Source: Chara braunii (taxonomy: Eukaryota; Streptophyta; Charophyceae; Charales; Characeae). Taken from it: 25,488 nt of DNA. This document shows positions 18,594 through 25,488 of this stretch, piece after piece; position 1 is the first letter of the stretch; every line of letters begins with the position of its first letter. The translations under genes and the position numbers were made by a program. A model generated the notes under the pieces. That model had not been told where the DNA came from, made no database searches, and saw nothing but the letters and a program-made list of their open reading frames with translations. The stretch lies in the NCBI GenBank assembly GCA_003427395.1, contig BFEA01000005.1:7909150-7934637 (forward strand), in the 5' to 3' direction.

Positions 18594-18602
18594 TGGCGAC
18601 TC
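18594..18602 (+). promoter_or_regulatory. Candidate tRNA primer-binding site (TGGCGACTC)
   Basis: Retrotransposon primer sites start with TGG, the complement of a tRNA CCA end, a few bases after the 5' LTR. TGGCGACTC is like the start of tRNA-Arg-type sites described in Tat/Ogre-like elements. Only nine bases fit well; a TGGGGGA that could correspond to the rest follows at 18615-18621 with the wrong spacing. Confidence 0.4.
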
Positions 18603-20528
18603 TATCACTATCTATGGGGGAGATTTTGCCATAGGTCTACCTTTCTTTTGGGCACTGGCTTAGAGGTAGACCTAGGCTTGGCTATCAAGAGAGTCTTGAG
18701 TAAGGACGTGTCATGGAGATTTGATCCCCATACATTGACGATTTAGCTTGGACATTGACCTGTTGTATGATACAGGTCTTCTTTAAACATTCGATCCAGG
18801 ATTTGGATTAGCTTCAGCTTGATCCTACGAGAATCATTTTTTTTTATCACTGATAACAGGTCGGTTGGGTGATCGTCGACCCGTTGGCTCACGACACAAC
18901 TTTGCTTACAGCTGTACCTCAACTTGATTGACTTAGCCCTGAGATTTGATATGTTTCCTTGAGGGTTTTAACCGGACTTATTTCAGTCGCCATTATAAAA
19001 AACTTATGAGATTTTTGGAAAGTTGAACCATGACTGGGGCTTGAGTGTATGAGGAGTGGTGTGAGTTACAGGGCACAATAAAGTTGACCACATTGGTGTA
19101 TGGCAATGTGGCTATCATGTGTGTCTGTGTTTTATGCAGGTTAGAATTTTGGAGCTTGGTATATGAGTCGTACTTTGGAGGCAGTGAGAATGACAATCAT
19201 GTGTCGCACGATCTGCATATTTGATGGGTTTATGCTTCCCCCTTCTTTTATTTTATCTCGAGCTCTGATTTGGGTACATGAGTGTTGGGATGTTTATTGA
19301 TTTATTGATTGATTTTGCTTGTTAATTTTGATAGTTGGACGTTGTAGTTCGTGGCAGCCGTCAAAGTCAAACCCCTTGACTTCTCTCCAGACCCTGGATG
19401 ATTGAGTTGGTCGCCAGGACGATAAGAGACGATTGCCACCGCAGGTATGAACCTGTGTACCACCCACTCTCCGCAGGGTGCAGAAGAGGGTGTGGTTTTC
19501 AACCACATTTGGCGGTTGTTCAGCGTTGAGAGATCAATCCCTCAAGGCGCGTGTCAGCTGACACTTGAGTGTCGAATGCGACCCTCGAGATTAACGAGGA
19601 CCATTTGAGTATGGGTACTATATAGTACGCCATCATTGCGACCGCTTGCATATGCCTGCATTCCGAGTCGGTATGAGTTAGCCCTGCGTCCGCACGATTT
19701 TATACTAAGTCGCGCGCGCGACGCCTATCCGATTTCCGTATCGGAGAGTTATGGCATGGTTACTAAGGGACTAGGAGTGTTGTCGCGTTGTTTGTCCTGT
19801 GTCGTTCTGTATATGTGCGTGTGTGTGCGTGTTTTAATTGTTCTTAGAGTGGTGTACACGTGGTGCGTGGAATGCGTCCTAGTCGACCGGCGACGAGTCG
19901 CGCTGGGGACCTCATCCCCCCAAGATGTTGGTTCGCGTGCGAGTCCGATAGAGGGGTATTCCCGCGCGTACCCCCTATGCTACAGCGAACGAGAAACGCC
20001 CTCGACTGGTTCACCTTTGCGATTGCAGTTGATTAGCTTTCGTACTGTGGACTGGTACCTCGACGGGGATACGCTCACCAAAGGGAGGTGACAGCTCCCG
20101 TAAGGTGGAGGTAAGTCGTGCCTCGCGTAGGCCCTATCCTGTCATAGGGGCTCGTGAGAGGTATGGTTGGCGCACTCGGCTGGAGTGGCTTGAGGAAGCT
20201 CCACATGTATTCGCAATGAGGATAAGACCAACCCTGCCTGACGCGGCCGGGAGGGTCCCACGTTGCCTTGTGCAGTGCTGGACCGATGCGCTCGACAACA
20301 CGCTGATCAGGCACCCTCCTGTCTGAAGGTCCCATTGGCAGAGACTGATATAGGTCCCCACCTAGCTAGCTGTCCAGAGGTCACTTGTGCTAGGATCTCT
20401 GTAGGTTGCTCCCGCGCAGGCATCGGTGATGAACTGATCACTCATCACAAGCCAGGCCGAAATGAAGAGGCCATTGAACTCCAGCAAGTTCTTCTAGGGC
20501 AGTGGGATCAAGCAGTTCTTCTAGTTAG
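18603..20528 (+). other. Leader-like non-coding stretch before gag
   Basis: No coding region is supported. An 11-bp stem, TAGGTCTACCT/AGGTAGACCTA, spans 18632-18674. Palindromes of 14 bp occur at 19551-19564 (GTGTCAGCTGACAC), 19615-19628 (GTACTATATAGTAC) and 19709-19722 (GTCGCGCGCGCGAC). A 7-bp stem, GTGATGA/TCATCAC, is at 20426-20448. If the primer site at 18594 belongs to the downstream element, this is a 1.9-kb leader; otherwise a separate 5' LTR lies here unseen. Confidence 0.45.
19615..19628. promoter_or_regulatory. Palindromic TATA-like site
   Basis: GTACTATATAGTAC is a perfect 14-bp palindrome with a TATATA core, so it reads as a TATA box on both strands. Placement 0.9 kb before gag would suit an LTR promoter, but no start-site evidence is visible. 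Confidence 0.3.
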
Positions 20529-20593
20529 ATGGCGAGCTCGCAGTACAACTCGCCACCTCCACACACTAGAGAGGCCATTGAACTCCAGCAAGT
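20466..20593 (+). repeat. 24-bp direct repeat around the gag start
   Basis: AGAGGCCATTGAACTCCAGC plus four further bases occurs at 20466-20489 and 20570-20593. The second copy lies inside gag (residues E-A-I-E-L-Q-Q-V). A second word, AGTTCTTCTAG, also occurs twice between them. Confidence 0.92.
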
Positions 20594-21433
20594 GGAGTTG
20601 ATCTGCTGGCAGTTAGAGAAGGAACTCAGAGAAGCTACTGAAAGAGAAACTGAGATTAGAACTAGGAAAGCTAGACGAGAGAATACGAGGACAACCAAAG
20701 TTGTTGTAGAAGGGTTAGATGACGCTGTCATTGATGATGACACGAGAATCCTCAAGGCAGGTCTCTTGCCTACGCATGCATACATGGACAGCAAACTGGA
20801 CGCTATCCAGGATACCCTTGACCAGATACTGAGCACCATGCAGGGGATGGGAAGGGCTTTTCCATCTCCAACAGGTGGGTCCAGTTTCCGGCCTCCAGTT
20901 TTTCCATCATCAGTTTCTTCGCCGGTGATGACAAGTCCCACTATGTCTCAGTTTAGCAGTTCACCAAGCGATACATCAGCAGCAACACAAACTGTTGCTT
21001 CTTCATCTTCAGGTCCAGCGGCTGGTGCTACACAACAGCCGGTCCCACCAGTGGGACAATAGCAGCCTTGGTACCCCAAAACTCCTCTGAAAACACCATC
21101 AACCTTCTCAGGTGATAAGAAGGATGAGGGTCTCGACACTTGGTTGAGAACAGTTCCATGGTGGGTAAGGGCAAAGAGGACGTTGTTAGAGGAAGAGTTA
21201 ATCACTACGGCCTCGTATCTTGAGGGTTCAGCACCGAGATGGTTAGATGGATTAGTAGTCTCGAAAGGGTTCGACAGGCGTATGAACGACTGGCTAAGAC
21301 CCATACTTTAGAGAGATTGATGGAGTTGGAAGAAACACGAGGGCACAACCCTCAGCTGGCCCAACAGCCCACTGACACGTTGACCCAACTTGATACTTAG
21401 AAATACAAGTCCGCGCATGAGCTTACCTCTGTT
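20529..21433 (+). pseudogene. Ty3/gypsy gag, N-terminal and core part
   Basis: The ATG at 20529 starts a 177-codon frame: a short N-terminal region, a charged coil-like stretch (LEKELREATERETEIRTRKA), then a Pro/Ser/Thr-rich linker. A TAG at 21060 interrupts it. In the same frame the sequence continues as TPLKTPSTFSGDKKDEGLDT and TWLRTV, the hallmark opening of the retrotransposon gag domain, then TASYLEGSAPRWLDGL. A frameshift follows before 21300. Gag forms the virus-like particle that packages element RNA. The TAG is preceded by Gln and followed by Gln, so an original CAG is likely. The start is chosen because it is the first ATG and lies after the repeat-rich leader. Confidence 0.75.
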
Positions 21434-22090
21434 GTGGAGCGTCTCATTGTCGCCCCCGACGTGCGCTACGATCCACAGGTCTTGATGACCATGTTCTTGA
21501 GATGTCTTCCCACAACCGTCAAGAACTTGCTGGTCAGCGAGGCCAGCATCGAATATCACACTCTGGACTCCTTCAACAAGAAGGCCCTAGACTTAGAGGC
21601 TAGGCTAGGACGAGCCCAACAACCCTCTACGAACGGGAGAAAGGAGAAGAGTCCACAAGAGTGGAAAAAGAAAGGTAGTCGATTGATGATGGTTAATTCC
21701 GAAGGAAATCAAACAGAGATATATAACTATTCCGACTTAGTGGACCAAACAGAGTTTGAGGACGAGGATAGTGATGAGTGTAGCAACCTCGCCTCTCTTG
21801 TAAAGGTTAAGGCGGGTGGCCGCGACAATGGTGGTCAACAAAAGAGTCAGGGGCAGACCCAGAACTCAAACAAGGTACCAGCTTGGGTGAGGGCGAGTTC
21901 GGATCAAGATGTGCGGCGAGACCGCTATTTGCGAGGGGCTTGCATCAACTGCGACGAATACGGCCATCAACAGTTAAGTCGCAAGAACGTGAAGGTATCG
22001 CAAAAGATACCTCCCAAAGGTGGATTTGGGAACTCTTTTTCCCATAGTGGGGCTTCTACGAGCTCCAATTCGGGAAACACATCGGGGTAG
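21320..22090 (+). pseudogene. Gag C-terminal part with damaged CCHC zinc knuckle
   Basis: Open from after TAG at 21398 to 22090. It reads HELTSVVERLIVAP, then YDPQVLMTMFLRCLPTTVKN, the usual end of the gag core in which particles are built. A basic Lys/Glu stretch and an acidic region (FEDEDSDE) follow. At 21941-21982 lies the RNA-binding knuckle C-x2-C-x4-H-x4-R: CINCDEYGH is present but the last Cys codon reads CGC (Arg). One T-to-C change explains this and would weaken zinc binding. A Ser/Gly-rich tail ends the frame. It follows the N-terminal gag in another frame, so gag is broken at least twice. Confidence 0.78.
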
Positions 22091-22122
22091 TAGAAGTTGT
22101 AGCTGCTTCTACTCCTGATGAA

Positions 22123-22727
22123 GTGGGTGATGTACCCTCCCCACTTCAAGAGTTGGCCAAAGCTATTGACTCACTTGGCACCCCGCAGACGCATCCAGAC
22201 CCAACGATACCCTGTTTGTTGGCTGTGTTTGAAGCCTTAGAGGACTTACAAAGTGAGTGGTTGGCAAGGGACCCTCGTGAGTCTTGGGTGGCGCTAAGTA
22301 GAGGTTCTAGAGGGGAGCACTTCGTTGTGGAAGTCGGTGTAGGTGGCCGCAAGTGTGGTGCCTTCGTAGACATTGGTTCTAGAGGGGAGCATTTCGTTGT
22401 GGAAGTCGGTGTAGGTGGCCATAAGTCGCGACTGCGTTGAGAGACTGCGCCAAGGGGACCGGGTGCAACACTTGGGTAGATTTGTAGCCTCTACTCTAGC
22501 CAAACGAAAAGCGCATGGTTGTTGATGACTACGTCAAGGACGTAGTCTGCACGTACTATTATGGAGGTGGGGAACTTAATCATAAGATTCCGTTCCTAGT
22601 TAGCGACGACTTGCCTTTTGACATGCTATTAGGTATGTACTACCTTGAGGTTGCAAAGCCCCAGTTTGACTGGGACCGAAAGGTACTGAAGCATGTACTA
22701 CCGGGAAAGAGGACAGTCAGATAGACA
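22123..22727 (+). pseudogene. Ty3/gypsy aspartic protease region, duplicated and frameshifted
   Basis: The first frame (22123-22440) contains FVVEVGVGG and GAFVDIGSRG. D at 22369-22371 with the following Ile-Gly is the place of the usual D-T/S-G catalytic motif, here with Ile in the middle. A 72-bp segment (22303-22374) is tandemly duplicated in frame at 22375-22446, so the motif is followed by a second copy of the strand before it. The frame then shifts twice. The last part (22515-22724) reads IPFLVSDDLPFDMLLGMYYL, the conserved protease C-terminal LLGMDWL-type strand. The enzyme would cleave Gag-Pol; this copy cannot. Confidence 0.75.
22303..22446 (+). repeat. 72-bp in-frame tandem duplication in protease
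   Basis: GGTTCTAGAGGGGAGCA begins at 22303 and again at 22375. The first 45 bases of the two copies differ at very few sites (for example CACTTC versus CATTTC), then the second runs into non-duplicated sequence through GGCCATAAGTCG. Only 24 codons are added, so the frame is kept. Confidence 0.9.
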
Positions 22728-22770
22728 CTTACGGGTGTATGTGTGCATCAACCTTCTATAATTACTATAA

Positions 22771-23532
22771 ACAGAACCAAGAGGAGGGTATGTACTTAGT
22801 TTTTGTCTCTTGAAATGGGGAGGTCGTTAAAACAACCCCAAAGATAGAAAATGTTGTCGCAAGGTACCTTGATCTGTTTGAGGAGCTTTCAAGAGTTGGA
22901 GAAAGGGAGGTTGTCCATGCCATTGAGATAGTTTCAGGGAGCAAGATACCCAAAGGAAGGATCTAAAGGATGGCACCGACCAAGTTAGACAAACTTGGGT
23001 GACAACTGAAAAAGCTCATAGAGAAGGGTTGAATACGGCCTAGCACCTCCCCCTTCGGCTCATCAGTCCTATTTGTTTCGAAGAAGGGGGGGACACTAAG
23101 GATGTGCATTGATTATAGAGGCCTCAATGCCATCACTGTGAAGAACACAAAGCCTTTCCCGCGCATCGACAACCTTTTGGACAGGGTGCAGGGATGTAAG
23201 TACTTTACGAAGATAAACTTAAAGTCCTACTCCCATCTAGACCAACACAAAACCGCATTTCAAACCAGGTACGGTCTGCATGAGTTTGTGGTGATTCCCT
23301 TTGGCCTTTGCAATGCGCCAGGTACACTCCAACATGCCATGAATAGGATATTTCATGATTACTTAGATAAGTTCATCATCGTGTACCTCGACGACATACT
23401 TATCTTTAGTAGAACAGTCGAGGAGCATGCTCAACATCTAGAAACTGTACTATCACTCCTTCGACAACACAAGTATAAGATTAACTTAGAGAAATGCGAG
23501 TTCGGTTGCACTAAAAAATCTTCTACTTGGGA
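22771..23532 (+). pseudogene. Ty3/gypsy reverse transcriptase, active-site Asp replaced
   Basis: The N-terminal part is in one frame broken by stops near 22964, 23000 and 23029 (VVHAIEIVSGSKIPKGRI, then RPSTSPFGSSVLFVSKKGG). The palm is open from 23102: MCIDYRGLNAITVKN, the motif A region, AFQTRYGLHEFVVIPFGLCN and YLDDILIFS (23384-23410). The YLDD aspartates are intact. In motif A the sequence reads YFTKINLKS, with Asn at 23216-23218 where the family has the first catalytic Asp. About six or seven residues normally present between this motif and DQHKTAF are missing. The frame fails at an A6 run (23513-23518), after which it continues in another frame as RNase H. Confidence 0.88.
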
Positions 23533-24175
23533 CATGAGATATCCGCGGAATGGATAAGGCCCGAAGATGCCAAGGTGGCTAGCATTCGTGACTGGCCACG
23601 ACATCAGCCTGTGACCAAGGTTCGATCTTTCTTAGGGATGACCGACCGTAATTTTGTAAAGAACTATAGCACTGTGACCTCCCCTTTGACTTATCTAACT
23701 CGCCTTGACACACCATGGGAATGGACCGACGAGTGTGAAGTTGCTTTCAAGAGTTTGAAGCATGCTCTCATGCACCATGAGATTCTCATGGTTCACAATC
23801 TAGAGAGGCCATTTGTAGTGACCACTAACGCAAGCCAATATGGCATTGGCACAGTGCTAGCTCAACAGGAAGGGAAGAAGTTAAGTACATAAGTAAGAAA
23901 ATGCCATCAAAGAAGTTGGCGAAATCCACCTACGAAAGGGAACTCTACGCCCTCTACAAGGCACTTGTCCACTGGAAACAGTATCTGTTGGGAAGGTTCT
24001 TCTACTTGAGAACCAACCATTAGACACTCAAGTGGATCAAGACACGACTTGTCCTCTCTGACGCACTTAAACGCTGGATTGAGGTCATAGACCCATATGA
24101 CTTCAAACTAGATTATGTGAAGGGAGAGTACAACAAGGTTGTTGATGCACTATCACGAAGGGCAGACTACCTAGG
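23527..24175 (+). pseudogene. Ty3/gypsy connection and RNase H, two Asp replaced
   Basis: The connection (VRSFLGMTDRNFVKNYS, then LTRLDTPWEWTDECEVAFKSL) is intact in sequence. RNase H begins FVVTTNASQYGIGTVLAQQ; Asn at 23827-23829 stands where the family has Asp. After a frame change near 23890 the TYERELYAL motif with its Glu is present (about 23930). At 24012-24020 TNH stands for TDH (Asn 24015-24017), followed at once by TAG (24021). The fourth acidic residue, in VDALSRR (24138-24158), is kept. RNase H removes RNA from RNA-DNA hybrids during reverse transcription; two of four metal-binding acids are lost here. Confidence 0.85.
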
Positions 24176-25336
24176 TGCGCTAATAACTGAGTTTGACTTA
24201 TCTGACGATGTAACTCGGTCATTGGTGGAAGTCACAATGGACATCCTACGCAAACTTGAGTGCAAATCGGGTCCAACGATTTTGGTGGCGTGGTATGCTA
24301 GATGAAGCCAAACAGTACGTTTAGACTTCTCAAGTCTGTTAGCGGGACGAGCAGTAAGTCAAGCTCCGTTTGGGTTACTCGAGCCCTTGCCCATTCCTAC
24401 TGGTCCGGGACACAGTGTCTCCATGGATTTCATGGATACCCTCGTGACCAGCAAGAGTCGCAAGAGGCATATCTTTGTCATAGTTGATAGGTTTACTAAG
24501 TACGATGGACTGATTGCCATATCCGAGACCGCAAGGACTGAGCACGTCATCAAGTTATTTATGGATAACTGGGTGGATGACTTTGGACTGTCAATGACTA
24601 TCGTTAGTGACAAAGATGTCCGTTTCACCAGTGAAATATGGAAGAAGGCTGCAGAACAGATGGACAACTAACTCCAAATGACTTATGGGAATCATCTCCA
24701 AGCCAACGGGCAAGCTGAACAGATAAACCGAGCTGCAGCATCTGCTGAGGCATTATATTAAGCCCAGCCAAAATGACTGGGAGGAGAAGTTACCTCTCAT
24801 TGCCAACTTGTACAACAATGCTGTGCACAACACCGCCGGCGTCAGTCCGAATCAGCTGCATCTGGGATGGAAGCCTAGATCTGCTCTAGACTTCCTCCTG
24901 CCTGAAAACCGATCTGCTGCAACTCCTAGAACCATATAATTTGGTGTCCAGTATGAGAAGTTGCTGCAGCAAGCTGCACATCAAGAAATCTCAAGAAGCA
25001 ATGATTGCTTCTGAGAACAAACATCAACGACAATCCACATTTCAGGTAGGGGAACGTGTTTGGGTTAAGTCTTGTGAGCTAGTACAGGTATTCGGCATCT
25101 CTAGGAAACTAATGCCTCAATACTTCGATCCTCGGGAAGTCTTGGATATCGTGGGTAGTGAACTGTATGGTCCCTCATATGTGATTCGAACCCCTGGTCA
25201 CTTGCGCACATACCCTGTGTTTCACGCCTCAAAGCTTGTACCTTTCGCTGAGACACAACAAAATCCCAAGGTCCAGTCTGGATCCAATGTCGTCAAGTCT
25301 CAAGTCACAACTCTTTCTCTCTCTGTCGTAGTCTGA
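24176..25336 (+). pseudogene. Ty3/gypsy integrase without its zinc-binding region
   Basis: After ALSRR there is room for only about 80 codons before the catalytic core, and no HHCC zinc motif can be found in any frame. The core reads VSMDFMDTLVTSK and IVSDKDVRFTSE, then NGQAE. The triad is D 24426-24428, D 24609-24611 and E 24717-24719, with 35 residues between the last two. A TAA at 24669 lies between them. A frame change near 24730 leads to HYIKPSQNDWEEKLPLIANL, and another near 24975 to the C-terminal domain (FQVGERVWVKSCEL, then LMPQYFDPREVLDIVG and PVFHASKLVPF), where DPR replaces the family's GPW/GPY. The frame ends at 25336. Confidence 0.88.
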
Positions 25337-25488
25337 GAAGTCAGGTGGCGAGAGGGTGAGAAGAGATGGTGGACTTAGAAGAGGAAGAAGAAGAACTCTC
25401 TCTCTCTGTGTCCAGTAATAACCTGTGAAGTTGGCGCCTTGATGCAGGTACCACGAAGATGGAGCTGGAGCGATGGCGCCACAGGTAA
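25337..25488. other. Purine-rich tail after integrase
   Basis: A GA-rich run (25374-25396) is followed by CTCTCTCTCT. It could be a decayed polypurine tract, which normally lies just before the 3' LTR, but no TG-starting LTR matching the upstream candidate follows before the window ends. Confidence 0.3.

Larger units (their letters stand above)
20529..25336 (+). mobile_element. Degraded Ty3/gypsy LTR retrotransposon, internal region
   Basis: The order gag, protease, reverse transcriptase, RNase H, integrase is that of Ty3/gypsy (Metaviridae-like) elements; copia elements have integrase before reverse transcriptase. All genes lie on the + strand in several frames with many stops. Only one candidate LTR is in the window (upstream) and no 3' LTR was found before 25488, so the element runs past the window or is truncated. 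Confidence 0.85.

Noticed and set aside
24669-24719. Gln in HLQANGQAE as a lost integrase Glu
   Set aside because: The catalytic Glu of Ty3/gypsy integrases is the one after GQ, which is intact at 24717-24719; the 35-residue spacing confirms it.
25428-25482. Two TGGCGCC words as a primer-binding site
   Set aside because: They lie at the 3' side of integrase, not after a 5' LTR. GGCGCC is itself a palindrome, and no tRNA-length match follows.

Overview
This is eukaryotic, plant-lineage nuclear DNA made almost wholly of decayed and nested mobile elements. No intact host gene is visible. A charophyte alga such as Chara is my best guess, from general resemblance only; nothing in the window proves the species. 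Evidence for a eukaryote: long microsatellites, Ty3/gypsy retrotransposon domains, no bacterial gene density or operons.

Layout. 1-2180: microsatellite and gene-free repetitive DNA. 2183-2362: short lysine/glutamate-rich coiled-coil fragment. 2363-4030: no supported gene. 4030-7940: no gene, but an extraordinary run of perfect short hairpins, two minisatellites and A/T homopolymers. 7898-12436: a gag-like gene split by a 2.64-kb insertion (8670-11310) flanked by an exact 8-bp direct repeat. The insertion is a repeat array (X1-X2-Y-X'-Y') and has itself received a 569-bp element (9080-9648) with 15-bp terminal inverted repeats and TTAA-type target duplication. The matching empty site survives in the neighbouring array copy at 10507-10510. 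12437-16900: gene-free, with another hairpin cluster at 12.8-13.5 kb. About 16.9-18.59 kb: LTR-like DNA with two internal repeat families, ending in a CA followed by a primer-binding-site-like TGGCGACTC. 18.6-20.5 kb: leader-like DNA with several 14-bp palindromes. 20529-25336: a degraded Ty3/gypsy element in the order gag, protease, reverse transcriptase, RNase H, integrase.

How the pieces relate. The right-hand element is dead several times over: stops, frameshifts, a duplicated protease segment, loss of the integrase zinc region, and three catalytic Asp codons now read Asn. The left-hand gag gene gives a readable order of events: gag acquired a stop, the 2.64-kb element landed on it, the 569-bp element landed inside that, then a 130-bp duplication copied the edge of the 569-bp element. 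The most novel signals are the nested insertion with its own empty-site control and the dense, mostly unrelated perfect hairpins.
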